Origin: Stenotrophomonas sp. MMGLT7
Lineage (GTDB): Bacteria > Pseudomonadota > Gammaproteobacteria > Xanthomonadales > Xanthomonadaceae
Assembly: GCF_021168555.1 (NCBI RefSeq)
Contig: NZ_JAJOZS010000005.1
Location: 62,001 to 126,000 of the forward strand
DNA length: 64,000 bases
Reading direction: 5' to 3'
Part shown: piece after piece, positions 1 to 8,680 of the stretch
How positions within the stretch are numbered: the stretch's first letter is position 1
Layout of the letters: every line of letters begins with the position of its first letter
The notes under the pieces: generated by a model
Told to the model about the DNA's origin: nothing
What the model saw: the letters and a program-made list of their open reading frames with translations, nothing else
Database searches by the model: none
Program-made: the position numbers and the translations under genes

Positions 1-228
1 GACATCGTGCTGATGTACTTCGCGCCCGGCACGCAGAGCCCGATCACCCTGCTCGAATTCGGCCTGTACGCGCGCTCGGGCAAGCTGCTGGTGGCCGCGC
101 CGGCCGGTTTCTGGCGCAAGGGCAACCTGGACATCACCGGCGACCGCTATGGCGTGCCGCGCTACGACGACCTGCCGGCGCTGATCGCCGCGGTGAAGCA
201 GCGCCTGGCCGCGCAACGCGCGCGCTGA
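1..228 (+). CDS. Nucleoside 2-deoxyribosyltransferase-like protein (C-terminal part)
   Basis: The window opens inside this gene: the frame is open from base 1 and ends with TGA at 226-228, leaving 75 residues. The visible part has the pattern of the nucleoside 2-deoxyribosyltransferase-like family (Nuc_deoxyri_tr2 type): a hydrophobic strand followed by LMYFAPGTQSPITLLEFGLYA, in which the SPITLLE stretch carries the glutamate typical of this fold, then KLLVAAPAGFWRKGN and RYGVPRY. Related proteins bind nucleosides or nucleotides, but the actual substrate cannot be inferred. The N-terminal half, with its own nucleotide-binding residues, lies outside the window. The next gene starts 20 bp downstream on the same strand. 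Confidence 0.65.
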   Translation, partial: DIVLMYFAPGTQSPITLLEFGLYARSGKLLVAAPAGFWRKGNLDITGDRYGVPRYDDLPALIAAVKQRLAAQRAR

Positions 229-247
229 TCCCGGCGCGACGACCGCC

Positions 248-874
248 ATGCCGTGGATGGGCATCAACGATACCGGCACCTTCGTGATGGCCGTGGTGCT
301 GTTCCTGATGCTGCCCGGCCCGGGCACCTTCACCCTGCTGGCCGCCACCGGCCGCGGCGGCGTGCGCGCTGGCTACGCCACCCTGGCCGGGCTGATGCTG
401 GGCGACCAGTTGCTGATCGCCGCCGCCGCGACCGGGGTGGCGGCGCTGTTGCAGGCGCATCCGGCGCTGTTCGCGGCACTGCGCTACGTGGGCGCCGGCT
501 ACCTGGCCTGGGTGGGCGTGCAGCTGCTGCGCGAACCCGCGGCGGCTGGCCCTGTCGCGCCGCCGCCGCGGCAGGGGCGGCGCTGGTTCCGGCAGGCGCT
601 GCTGGTGGGCGTGCTCAACCCCAAGGCGATCCTGTTCTACATGGCCTTCTTCCCGCTGTTCATCGACCCGGCCACGCAGCGCGGCGTGGCGACGCTGGCC
701 ACCATGGCGGCGCTGATCGCGCTGTTGAGCATCGCCTGGTGTTCGCTGCTGATCTTCGGCGGGCGCTTGATCGCCCGGCTCCTGGCCGGCCATCCGCGGC
801 TCGGCGCATGGCTGCGGCGCGGGGTCGGCGTATGCTTGATCGGGTTCGGATTGCGACTGGGACTGGAGGCCTGA
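248..874 (+). CDS. LysE/RhtB family amino-acid exporter
   Basis: A 208-residue inner-membrane protein, the usual length for LysE/RhtB exporters, which expel amino acids or their derivatives using the proton gradient. The N-terminus has the family signature LMLPGPGTFTLLAATGRGG (about residues 18-36), followed by hydrophobic segments consistent with six helices. A second conserved patch, GVLNPKAILFY, lies near residues 120-130. The ATG at 248 follows the upstream stop by 20 bp. The substrate (lysine, threonine, homoserine or other) cannot be told from sequence. It may be co-transcribed with the preceding gene. Confidence 0.88.
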   Translation: MPWMGINDTGTFVMAVVLFLMLPGPGTFTLLAATGRGGVRAGYATLAGLMLGDQLLIAAAATGVAALLQAHPALFAALRYVGAGYLAWVGVQLLREPAAAGPVAPPPRQGRRWFRQALLVGVLNPKAILFYMAFFPLFIDPATQRGVATLATMAALIALLSIAWCSLLIFGGRLIARLLAGHPRLGAWLRRGVGVCLIGFGLRLGLEA

Positions 875-904
875 TGCGCCTTCCGGCCCGGTCCGGAGCT
901 CGGG

Positions 905-1343
905 ATGGCGATCCACTGCAAGCGCGCCTATGAGCCGGCCGTCGACGGCGACGGCCGGCGCTTCCTGGTGGACCGGCTGTGGCCGCGCGGGGTCGGACGC
1001 GCCGCCTTGGACGCCGAATGGCTCAGGGGCGTGGCGCCCAGCGACGAGCTGCGGCGATGGTTCGACCACCGGCCCGAGCGCTGGGACGCGTTCCGCCGGC
1101 GCCACTGGCTGGAACTGGCCGCGCATCCACGACGCCTGGCGCCGCTGCGCGACGCCATCGCCGCCGGCCCGGTGGCGCTGCTCCACGGCGCCCGCGACAC
1201 CGCGCGCAACCAGGCCGTCGCGCTGCGCCAATACCTGCTGGCCCACCGCCGGCGCGGCCGAGCCGGCCGCGCTCTGGCAATGCTGCGCCGCATTCGGCGA
1301 AACTCGACGGCTTGTCTTCTCCCGCTCGCCCCACGAGGCCCGC
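905..1343 (+). CDS. DUF488 family protein, frame lacking a stop codon
   Basis: From ATG 905 the frame reads as a DUF488 (YeaO-like) protein: CKRAYEP near the start, VDRLWPRG around residues 23-30, then the WFDHRPERW and LLHGARDTARNQA stretches, reaching the usual family length of about 115 residues near base 1250. No stop follows. The frame stays open through the permease gene on another frame and ends only at the stop of the FUSC-like gene at 3307. The other two forward frames are also open here. The end given is simply the base before the permease start. Either the protein has an unusual tail, the stop was lost, or the gene is decaying. The function of DUF488 is unknown. Confidence 0.55.
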
Positions 1344-2774
1344 ATGCAGTCCTGGCTCCGGCGCAAGTCCATCGACACGATCACCGTCCACGAACCCGGC
1401 CGGCGCCTGGTGCCCACGCTGGGCTGGCCGCACCTGGTGGCGCTGGGCATCGGCGCGATCGTCGGCACCGGCATCTACACGCTGATCGGGGTGGGCGCCG
1501 ACAAGGCCGGCCCGGCGGTGCTGCTCTCGTTCGTGGTGGCCGGCCTGGTGTGCGCCTGCGCGGCGCTGGCCTACGCCGAGATGGCCACGATGATGCCGGC
1601 CGCCGGCAGCGCCTACACCTACAGCTACGCCGCGCTGGGCGAGGCAATCGCCTGGGTGGTGGGCTGGAGCCTGGTGCTGGAGTACTCGCTGGTGGTGAGC
1701 ACGGTGGCGGTGGGCTGGTCGGGCTACTTCGTCGGCTTCCTGGAATGGATCACGCTCAACAGCGGCTGGGACGTGACCCTGCCGGCGGCGCTGGCGGCCG
1801 GGCCGCACGCCGGCGGCGTGGTCAACCTGCCGGCGATCGTCATCACCTTCCTGGTCGCCGGGCTGCTGATCGTCGGCACGCGCGAGAGCGCCACGCTCAA
1901 CGCGGTGCTGGTGGTGTTCAAGCTGATCGCGCTGGCGGTGTTCGTGGCGGTGGCGCTGCCGGCGTTCGACATGGCCAACCTGCAGCCGTTCATGCCGTAC
2001 GGCTTCCCCAAGTCGATCGGTGCCGACGGCGTCGAGCGCGGGGTGATGGCGGCGGCGGCGATCATCTTCTTCGCCTTCTACGGCTTCGACGCGATCTCCA
2101 CCGCCGCCGAGGAGACCCGCAACCCGGGACGCGACCTGTCCATCGGCATCGTCGGCTCGATGATCGGCTGCACGCTGATCTACGTGCTGGTGGCGCTGGC
2201 CGCGGTGGGCGCGCTGAGCTTCACCGTGTTCGGCAAGAGCGCCGAGCCGCTGGCGCTGATCATGCGCGAGCTCGGCCACGGCACCGCGGCGCTGGTGATC
2301 GGCGTGGTCGCCATCGCCGCGCTGCCGACCGTGCTGCTGGCGTTCTTCTACGGCCAGAGCCGGATCTTCTTCGTGATGTCGCGCGACGGCCTGTTGCCGC
2401 GCGGCCTGTCCAAGGTCAACCCGCGCACCGGCACGCCGGTGACGATCACCGTGTTCACCGCGGTGCTGGTGGCGGCGATGGCCGGCGTGGCGCGGCTGGA
2501 CGAGATCGCCGCGCTGGCCAATGCCGGCACACTGGCCGCGTTCACCGCGGTGGCCGCCTGCCTGCTGGTACTGCGCGTGCGCGAGCCGGGGCGCGAGCGC
2601 AAGTTCCGCACCCCGCTGGCGTGGATCGTCGGGCCGCTGGCGATCGGCGGCTGCCTGTACCTGTTCTGGAGCCTGCCGCACCGCACCCAGCTGTGGTTCG
2701 CGTGCTGGAACGTGCTCGGCGTGATCGCCTACCTGCTGTACGGGCGGCGCCACAGCCTGCTGGCGCGCGGATGA
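1344..2774 (+). CDS. APC family amino-acid permease
   Basis: A 476-residue inner-membrane transporter of the amino acid-polyamine-organocation superfamily, with twelve or so hydrophobic segments. After a short cytoplasmic start (MQSWLRRKSID), the first helix has the APC signature IGAIVGTGIYTL (about residues 34-45), and a later patch reads FFAFYGFDAISTAAEETRNP, typical of the cationic amino-acid transporter (YfnA/CAT-like) branch. The frame is open upstream to 930, but the ATG at 1344 starts the homologous region; no family sequence lies before it. The stop overlaps the next start (ATGA at 2771-2774), so the two genes are probably translationally coupled. The substrate is probably an amino acid but is not defined. 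Confidence 0.88.
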   Translation: MQSWLRRKSIDTITVHEPGRRLVPTLGWPHLVALGIGAIVGTGIYTLIGVGADKAGPAVLLSFVVAGLVCACAALAYAEMATMMPAAGSAYTYSYAALGEAIAWVVGWSLVLEYSLVVSTVAVGWSGYFVGFLEWITLNSGWDVTLPAALAAGPHAGGVVNLPAIVITFLVAGLLIVGTRESATLNAVLVVFKLIALAVFVAVALPAFDMANLQPFMPYGFPKSIGADGVERGVMAAAAIIFFAFYGFDAISTAAEETRNPGRDLSIGIVGSMIGCTLIYVLVALAAVGALSFTVFGKSAEPLALIMRELGHGTAALVIGVVAIAALPTVLLAFFYGQSRIFFVMSRDGLLPRGLSKVNPRTGTPVTITVFTAVLVAAMAGVARLDEIAALANAGTLAAFTAVAACLLVLRVREPGRERKFRTPLAWIVGPLAIGGCLYLFWSLPHRTQLWFACWNVLGVIAYLLYGRRHSLLARG

Positions 2775-3307
2775 TCCAGCCCCGGCTGCGCGAGGCCGCG
2801 GTCTGGACCGTCCGCTACGGCCTGACCAGCCTGTTCGGCTTCCTCTCCGGGCTGGCCATGGGCCGCTGGCTGGATACGCCGTCGGCCGACATCGGCGCGC
2901 TGTGGTGCGCGATCGCCGGCATGACCACGCTGCAGACCACCGTCAGCGAGACCTGGACGGCGATGCGCGCGCAGCTGCTGGGCACCTTCACCGGCGCGGT
3001 GATCGCGGCGGTGTACCTGGCGCTGCTGCCGTTCAGCGCAATCGGGATGGCGCTGTGCATCGCCGCCACGGTGCTGGCGTGCCGGCTGTCGCGCTACGCC
3101 GACAACGGCCGCCAGGCGGCGGTGAACGTGGCGGTGATCATGGTGATCTCCAGCCTGCATCCGGACCTGAACCCGTTCGCCAACTCGGCGCTACGCTTCG
3201 CCGAGGCCTGCGTGGGCACCGCCATCGCGCTGCTGCTGATGCACCTGTGGAACAGCCGCGAGTACCTGCGCCGGTGGAGCACGGCGCGGCGCGGCCGCCA
3301 CGACTGA
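2771..3307 (+). CDS. FUSC-like membrane protein (aromatic acid exporter type)
   Basis: A 178-residue protein with about five hydrophobic segments and a charged C-terminal tail. The order of helices, with the patch LWCAIAGMTTLQTTVSETW after the first two and a long final helix before the tail NSREYLRRW, resembles the N-terminal half of FUSC/ArAE-type exporters (aaeB-like), which move aromatic acids. It is much shorter than full fusaric-acid exporters and lacks the cytoplasmic half, as in small stand-alone FUSC proteins. It begins inside the last codon of the permease (ATGA overlap), suggesting joint expression. The transport role is an inference from the fold. Confidence 0.62.
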   Translation: MIQPRLREAAVWTVRYGLTSLFGFLSGLAMGRWLDTPSADIGALWCAIAGMTTLQTTVSETWTAMRAQLLGTFTGAVIAAVYLALLPFSAIGMALCIAATVLACRLSRYADNGRQAAVNVAVIMVISSLHPDLNPFANSALRFAEACVGTAIALLLMHLWNSREYLRRWSTARRGRHD

Positions 3308-3388
3308 ACCGCGCATTGCGGCCATGGCAAACATGCCCGCGCGCTCGCGGACTATCCTTTGCATCCTCCCGGCACACGAGACGCGGCG

Positions 3389-4645
3389 ATGACGAGAACG
3401 ACCCTGCTGGCCTCGGGACTGGTGCTGGCGCTGGCCGCGCTGGGCGTGGGCCTGGCCGTCGGCACCGCCTCCTCCGGCACCACCACGCACGCGCAGGCCC
3501 GCACCGAGGCGGTCGCGGCCGCGGCCGACGCCTTCCTGGCCACGCTCGATGCCGGCCAGCGCGGCAGGGTGCAGTTCGACTTCGATCCGAAGCAGGCGCC
3601 GGCCATGGCCAACTTCCCGCGCGGCACGCCGCCGGCACGGGACGCGGCGCCCGGCCAGGGCCGCGATGCCGAGGCGGCAGCGGACAGCGGGCGCAACAAG
3701 GGCGAGCCGGCGCCCGGCGGTCGCGGTGGACCTGGCGGGCCTGGCGGGCCTGGCGGCCCCGGCATGGGGCCGGCCGGCGGCTTCGTCGGCGAGCGCTACG
3801 GGCAGGCGGTGTGGTCCAACTACCCGGTCAGCGACGTGCCGCGCCCGGGCCTGGCGCTGGGCAGCCTGGACGCGGCCCAGCGCGCGGCCGCCATGCACCT
3901 GCTGCAGACGCTGCTGAGCCCGCAGGGCTACCGCAAGGTGCTCGACATCATGGGCTCGGACCAGGCGCTGTCGGAGACCGGCACCAACTACGCCTCCGGC
4001 ACCGACCACTACACGCTGGGCATCTTCGGCCAGCCCGGCAGCGGCGCGCCGTGGATGGTGCAGTTCGGCGGCCACCACCTCGGCCTGAACGTGGTGATCG
4101 CCGGCGAGCACGGCGTGCTCACCCCGACCCTGACCGGCGCCCAGCCCTCGCTCTACAGCGTCGACGGCCGCACGGTCCGCGTGCTCGCCGGCGAGAACGA
4201 CAAGGCCTTCGCGCTGCTCGATGCGCTGGACGACGGCCAGCGCAAGCAGGCGATCCTGGACTACCGGGTGAACGACCTGGTGCTCGGCCCCGGCCATTCC
4301 GGCGAGACCATCGTGCCCGAGGGGCTGCAGGCCTCGCGCATGGATGCGCGCCAGCGCAAGCTGCTGCTGGCGGTGATCGCCGAGTGGGCCGGGATCGTGG
4401 ACGAGGCCTACGCGCAGCCGCGGATGGCGCAGATCGAGGCGGGGCTGGACCAGACCTGGTTCGCCTGGAGCGGGCCGACCACCCACGAACCGGATCGCAA
4501 CGGCAGCGCGTACTACCGCATCCAGGGCCCGCGGCTGCTGATCGAGTTCTCGCCGCAGGGCGTGGGCGGCGACCCGACCATGCACGTGCACACCGTGTAC
4601 CGCGACCCCGGCAACGACTACGGGCGCGCGTTCACTGCGCAATGA
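3389..4645 (+). CDS. DUF3500 domain-containing exported protein
   Basis: A 418-residue protein with a hydrophobic N-terminal segment ending near TASSGTTTHA, so probably exported or anchored. The body matches DUF3500: a mature start with DAFLATLDAGQRGRVQFDF, then MANFPRG, a later LLQTLLSPQGYRKVLDIM block and a conserved QFGGHHLGLNVV block. Between residues about 110 and 130 lies a glycine/proline-rich linker made of GGP repeats. The start at 3389 is preferred to the in-frame ATG at 3359 because it begins right before the signal segment. Function unknown; the family is found with exported proteins. The stop overlaps the hupE-like start (ATGA), so the pair is coupled. Confidence 0.8.
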   Translation: MTRTTLLASGLVLALAALGVGLAVGTASSGTTTHAQARTEAVAAAADAFLATLDAGQRGRVQFDFDPKQAPAMANFPRGTPPARDAAPGQGRDAEAAADSGRNKGEPAPGGRGGPGGPGGPGGPGMGPAGGFVGERYGQAVWSNYPVSDVPRPGLALGSLDAAQRAAAMHLLQTLLSPQGYRKVLDIMGSDQALSETGTNYASGTDHYTLGIFGQPGSGAPWMVQFGGHHLGLNVVIAGEHGVLTPTLTGAQPSLYSVDGRTVRVLAGENDKAFALLDALDDGQRKQAILDYRVNDLVLGPGHSGETIVPEGLQASRMDARQRKLLLAVIAEWAGIVDEAYAQPRMAQIEAGLDQTWFAWSGPTTHEPDRNGSAYYRIQGPRLLIEFSPQGVGGDPTMHVHTVYRDPGNDYGRAFTAQ

Positions 4646-5820
4646 GGCCGCCGCGCGCCTGCACGCTGCTCGCCGCGCTGCTGCTGTTCGGCCTGGCCGC
4701 GGCGGGACCGGCGCCGGCGCACCGGCTGGACGAGTACCTGCAGGCGGCGACGCTGGACCTCGGCAGCCGCCGCGTCGAGCTGCAGCTGCACCTGGTACCG
4801 GGCGTGGACGTGGCCGCGCAGGTACTGGCCACGCTCGACGCGGATGGCGACGGCCGGCTCTCCGACGCGGAGCGGCGCGCCTGCGTGGAGCGGGTGCGGC
4901 GCGACCTGGTGCTGGCGGTGGACGGCACGCCGCTGCCGCTGCGGCCCGTCGCCGCCGCCTTCCCGGAGCCGGCGGCGATCGCCCGCGGCAGCGGCGAGAT
5001 CGTGCTCGGCTTCGAGGCCGAGCTGCCGCCGGGTCCGGGCGAGCGCGTGCTGACCCTCACGCACGCGCATCCCGATCCTGCCGCGGTCTACCTGGTCAAC
5101 ACCCTGGTTCCGCGCGAGCCGGGCATCGCGGTGCTGGCGCAGCGGCGCAGCGCCGACCAGTCGTCGTACCGGCTGGCGTTTCGCACCGACGCACCGCGCA
5201 CGCCGGCGGCGGCCCGCGCGCCGGTGGACAGCGGTCCGCCGGTGCTGCTCACCTACTTCGTGCAGGGCGTGCGCCACATCCTCGGCGGCTACGACCACCT
5301 GCTGTTCGCCTGCGCGCTGGTGCTCGGCGCGGCCACGCTGCGCGAACTGCTGAAGGTGGTCACCGCGTTCGTGCTGGCGCATTCGCTGACGCTGGTGCTG
5401 GCGGCGCTGGACCTGGTGCACCTGTCCGCGCGCGTGGTCGAGCCGCTGATCGCCGCCAGCATCGTGTTCGTGGCGCTGCAGAACCTGCTGTGGCCGCGGA
5501 CCGCGCACGGCCGTGGCCGGCTGGCGGTGGCGTTCGGCTTCGGCCTGTTCCACGGGCTGGGCTTCGCCGGCGGCCTGCTGGAGTTGATGCAGCACCTGCC
5601 GCACGCCGCGCTGGTGCGCGCCATCCTCGGTTTCAGCCTCGGCGTGGAGGGCGGCCACCTGCTGGTGCTGCTGCCGCTGTTCGCGCTGCTGCAGGCGCTG
5701 CAGCGACGTGGCGGCGCGCAGGCGCCCGCGCGCCTGCGAACGGTGAGGCGGCTGGGCTCGGCCGCGATCGCCGTCGCCGGTACCGGGTACCTGGGCCTGG
5801 CGCTGACGGCGGCGGCCTGA
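4642..5820 (+). CDS. HupE/UreJ family membrane protein
   Basis: A 392-residue protein with a cleavable signal peptide (to about residue 26, ending APA-HRLDEYL), a periplasmic domain of about 170 residues and a C-terminal block of six or seven helices belonging to HupE/UreJ_2. Diagnostic patches are GVRHILGGYDHLLFA and FGLFHGLGFAGGL, whose histidines are thought to bind metal (nickel or cobalt) in this family. The periplasmic part contains DADGDGRLSDAE, an EF-hand-like acidic loop. Coupled by a 4-bp overlap to the DUF3500 gene. Metal import is the family-based guess; no metal enzyme gene is adjacent. Confidence 0.8.
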   Translation: MRPPRACTLLAALLLFGLAAAGPAPAHRLDEYLQAATLDLGSRRVELQLHLVPGVDVAAQVLATLDADGDGRLSDAERRACVERVRRDLVLAVDGTPLPLRPVAAAFPEPAAIARGSGEIVLGFEAELPPGPGERVLTLTHAHPDPAAVYLVNTLVPREPGIAVLAQRRSADQSSYRLAFRTDAPRTPAAARAPVDSGPPVLLTYFVQGVRHILGGYDHLLFACALVLGAATLRELLKVVTAFVLAHSLTLVLAALDLVHLSARVVEPLIAASIVFVALQNLLWPRTAHGRGRLAVAFGFGLFHGLGFAGGLLELMQHLPHAALVRAILGFSLGVEGGHLLVLLPLFALLQALQRRGGAQAPARLRTVRRLGSAAIAVAGTGYLGLALTAAA

Positions 5821-5884
5821 GCGGCAGCCGGGCCGCGCATGCCCGTGCCGTCGCGATGCGGCCGGCCGCATGCGCAGCGAAAAC

Positions 5885-7663
5885 TCAGGCCAGCGCGCCG
5901 GGCGATTTCAGGTAGCGCTCGCGGATCGCCTTGGCCGACCAGTAGGTGAGCGCGGCCACCAGCCCGGTCGGGTTGTAGCCCAGGCCCTGCGGGAACGCCG
6001 AGGCGCCGGGCACGAACACGTTGTGCACGTCCCAGCTCTGCAGGTAGCGGTTGAGCGCGCTGCTGGCCGGGTCGGTGCCCATGATCGCGCCGCCGTTGAG
6101 GTGGGTGGTCTGGTAGCTGGTGGTGTCGAAATGGTCGCCGAAGTCCTTGACCAGCACCCGCACCGCCTGCGGCCCCATCGCCTCGGCGATGCCGCGCAGC
6201 TTGGCCGCCATGAAGCGGGTCATGCGGATGTCGTTGTCCTTCCAGTCGAAGGTCATGCGCAGCAGCGGCAGGCCGTAGGCGTCGGTGTAGGTCGGGTCCA
6301 GGCCGAGGTAGTTGTCGCGGTAGCTCATGTGCGCGCCGTGCGCGTCCATCGACACCGTGTGGGTGTAGTGCTCGGCCACCGCGTCCTTCCACGCGCTGCC
6401 CCAGTTGGGCGTGCCCTCGGGCACGGCGATGCCGCTGATCGGCTTGACCCCTGCCTGGTTGACCCACATCGGCGAGCCGCCGACGAAGCCGTGCGGGCCG
6501 TGGTCGAAGTGGTCGGCGTTGAAGTCGTCGATGGCGATGCCGTTGCCGCCGGCACCGATGAATTCGTTGCTGTGCACGTCGCCGCCGAAGAACGCCTTCA
6601 CCGTGGCCATGTTCTGGTAGGCGAAGTTGCGCCCCACCGTACCCTGCCCGGTCGCCGGGTCGTACGGGGTGCCGATGCCCGACAGCAGCATCAGCCGCAC
6701 GTTGTGGAACTGGAACGCGGAGATCACCACGATGTCGGCCGGCTGCTCGACCTCGCGTCCCTGCGCATCGACGTAGGTCACGCCGGTGGCGGTCCTGCGG
6801 TCGGTACTGAGGTTGACCCGCAGCACGTGCGAGTGCGGGCGCAGTTCGAAGTTGGGCATGCGCCGCAGCGCCGGCAGCACGTTGACGTTGGGCGAGGCCT
6901 TGGAATAGTTGTAGCAGGCGTAGCCGCTGCAGTAGCCGCAGAAATTGCACGGCCCCATCTGGCAGCCGTAGGGGTTGGTGTACGGGCCGGAGGCATTGGC
7001 CGAGGGCAGGTCGTAGGGGTGGTAGCCCAGCTGTGCGGCGGCATCGCCGAAGCGCTGCGCCGACACCGTGCGCTTCTGCGCCGGCAGCGGGAAGTCGTCG
7101 GAGCGGTCGGGCGCGAACGGGTTGCCGCCCCTGCCCTGCCCCACCACCTGGCCGTTGACCGACCACGCCGTGCCGGAGGTGCCGAACACCTTCTCGGCGA
7201 AGTCGAAGTGCGGCTCCAGTTCCTCGTAGCTGACGCCGAAGTCCTGGATGGCGATGCCCTCGGGCAGGAACGCCTTGCCGTAGCGCTCGAGGTAGTGGCT
7301 GCGCAGCCGCAGCTCGACCGGATCGACGCGGAAGTGCACGCCCGACCAGTGCAGGCCGGCACCGCCGACGCCATCGCCGGGCAGGAACGCGCCGAGCTGG
7401 CGGTACGGCAGCGCGGTGTCGCCGACGCCGTGGCGGATGGTCACGGTCTCGCGCGAGAGGTCCTGGAACAGCTTCTTGCGGATGCTGTAGGTCAGCTCGT
7501 CGAGCACCTGCGGGTAGGCGCCGTCGGGCTGGGTGTCGCGCATCGCGCCGCGTTCCAGCGCGACCACCTGCAGCCCGGCCTCGGCCAGTTCCCTGGCCAT
7601 GATCGCGCCGGTCCAGCCGAAGCCGACGATCACCACGTCGGCCTTCTTCATCGTCCTGGCCAT
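5885..7663 (-). CDS. GMC family oxidoreductase 1 (gluconate/sorbitol dehydrogenase-type large subunit)
   Basis: A 592-residue FAD-dependent dehydrogenase. The ADP-binding motif VGFGWTG sits at residues 13-19, followed by ARELAEAG and VVALERG. A cysteine-rich stretch, GCQMGPCNFCGYC then SGYAC, in the middle resembles the region that holds an iron-sulfur cluster in FAD-dependent glucose dehydrogenases of this subgroup. The C-terminus has HLNGGAIMG and GYNPTGLVAAL, where the catalytic His/Asn pair of GMC enzymes lies. There is no signal peptide; such subunits are exported by riding on the Tat-targeted small subunit encoded 2 bp upstream. The substrate is probably a polyol, sugar or sugar acid. 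A paralogue lies at 10074-11849. Confidence 0.88.
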   Translation of the reverse strand: MARTMKKADVVIVGFGWTGAIMARELAEAGLQVVALERGAMRDTQPDGAYPQVLDELTYSIRKKLFQDLSRETVTIRHGVGDTALPYRQLGAFLPGDGVGGAGLHWSGVHFRVDPVELRLRSHYLERYGKAFLPEGIAIQDFGVSYEELEPHFDFAEKVFGTSGTAWSVNGQVVGQGRGGNPFAPDRSDDFPLPAQKRTVSAQRFGDAAAQLGYHPYDLPSANASGPYTNPYGCQMGPCNFCGYCSGYACYNYSKASPNVNVLPALRRMPNFELRPHSHVLRVNLSTDRRTATGVTYVDAQGREVEQPADIVVISAFQFHNVRLMLLSGIGTPYDPATGQGTVGRNFAYQNMATVKAFFGGDVHSNEFIGAGGNGIAIDDFNADHFDHGPHGFVGGSPMWVNQAGVKPISGIAVPEGTPNWGSAWKDAVAEHYTHTVSMDAHGAHMSYRDNYLGLDPTYTDAYGLPLLRMTFDWKDNDIRMTRFMAAKLRGIAEAMGPQAVRVLVKDFGDHFDTTSYQTTHLNGGAIMGTDPASSALNRYLQSWDVHNVFVPGASAFPQGLGYNPTGLVAALTYWSAKAIRERYLKSPGALA

Positions 7664-7665
7664 GC

Positions 7666-8364
7666 TCAGCCCCGCTGCCCGTGGATCGACACCGGCGGCA
7701 GCGGATAGGCCACGTCGCGTTCCACCCAGTCCATAAAGTCCGCGCGCGCACCGGGGAAGCCGATCAGCTTCCAGCCGGCCAGGCCGCGGTTGCCGCCGTG
7801 CTGCGGGTCGCAGAAGAAGCCTTCGCGGGCGTTGCCCAGCAGCAGCGCGAAGAACGCCTTCGACGGCAGCGCACCAAATACGATCGCGCCCTGCTCCAGC
7901 TGCCCGAGCACCGCATCCTGCTGCGCCGGCGCGAGTTCGGCGAACGGCTTGCCGTGCCGATCGCGGCAGGCGGCGTCGGCCTCGGCGATGCCGAGGCGGT
8001 AGATCTCGCGCGGCGCCAGCCGCAGTTGGTAGCCGAGCGTGGCCGCCGCCTCGGGCTGGAACGGCCCGCGCATGTACCACAGCTGCCCGTGCGCCCACGG
8101 CGTGGCCATCTGCCGGTCGATGTACTCGGGCACGCCGGCCTCCAGCGCGCCGGGACCGCGCGCGTCGGCGGGAATCAGCCGCGCCAGCGCCGCGCGCAGG
8201 AACGTCCATTCGGCGGCGTCGAAGAACGCGGGCCGGTAGTCGTCCGCCGCGGCCGTGCCGCGGTCGCCGTTGCCGCAGCCGGCGGCCGCGGCGGCCGGCG
8301 CGACCGCCAGCGACAACTTGAGGAAGCGGCGGCGGGAGGGGGAAGTGCTATCGCTGGACATCAT
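7666..8364 (-). CDS. Gluconate 2-dehydrogenase subunit 3 family protein 1 (Tat-targeted)
   Basis: A 232-residue small subunit of membrane GMC dehydrogenases. The N-terminus has a twin-arginine signal, SRRRFLKLSL, followed by an alanine-rich stretch and a cysteine (AAAGC), suggesting Tat export and possibly lipid anchoring. The mature part shows the family pattern: FLRAALARLIPAD, GVPEYIDRQMATPW and a C-terminal GGNRGLAGWKLIGFPG. Two adjacent ATGs (8364 and 8361) follow AAGGAGA; the second has the better spacing of six bases. Translation of the GMC gene follows directly (TGA GC ATG), so the two are made together, fitting a complex in which this subunit carries the flavoprotein to the periplasm. 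Confidence 0.85.
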   Translation of the reverse strand: MMSSDSTSPSRRRFLKLSLAVAPAAAAAGCGNGDRGTAAADDYRPAFFDAAEWTFLRAALARLIPADARGPGALEAGVPEYIDRQMATPWAHGQLWYMRGPFQPEAAATLGYQLRLAPREIYRLGIAEADAACRDRHGKPFAELAPAQQDAVLGQLEQGAIVFGALPSKAFFALLLGNAREGFFCDPQHGGNRGLAGWKLIGFPGARADFMDWVERDVAYPLPPVSIHGQRG

Positions 8365-8387
8365 TGTCTCCTTGGAAAAAGCCATTC

Positions 8388-8516
8388 CTTCTCCCGCTTG
8401 CGGGGGAAGGTGCCCGAAGGGCGGATGGGGGCTGCCTGGAGCGTGGGAACGCCACAGCAAAAGCCCCTCATCCGGCGCTGCGCGCCACCTTCTCCCGCAA
8501 GCGGGAGAAGGGAGCT
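8388..8516 (-). repeat. Palindromic intergenic element (CTTCTCCCGC family), single copy
   Basis: An imperfect inverted-repeat element of about 127 bp. Each outer arm itself folds: TTCTCCCGCTTGCGGGGGAA on one side and TTCTCCCGCAAGCGGGAGAA on the other. Inner arms carry GGCGGATGGGGG and CCCCTCATCCGGCG. The same element occurs three more times at 14088-14822. It fills the 316-bp gap between the cytochrome and the first dehydrogenase module and could fold strongly in RNA, so it may separate expression of the two modules. Elements with this sequence are common between genes in Xanthomonadaceae and other proteobacteria. Nothing else is recognisable in the gap. Strand is arbitrary. Confidence 0.75.
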
Positions 8517-8680
8517 GCCGGTCTACGGATTCGGTCAGAAAGACATGCACCGAACTGGATGGAACATGTGGACGATCCGTTGTACCCGCCGCGGCCCTCC
8601 CGCCTGCGGCGTACTGCGGTGTTTCCCTCCCGGACTTGCCGCCGTCGCCGGTGGCAAGACGATAGCCACGAACCCTCGCC

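Noticed and set aside
1023-2753. 576-residue minus-strand reading frame over the APC permease
   Set aside because: It is antisense to a clear transporter and has no recognisable motif; high GC leaves such shadow frames open.
5870-7708. 612-residue plus-strand frame over GMC gene 1
   Set aside because: Composition is the reverse of the flavoprotein (many VGVG/AVEV repeats), with no domain and no ribosome site.
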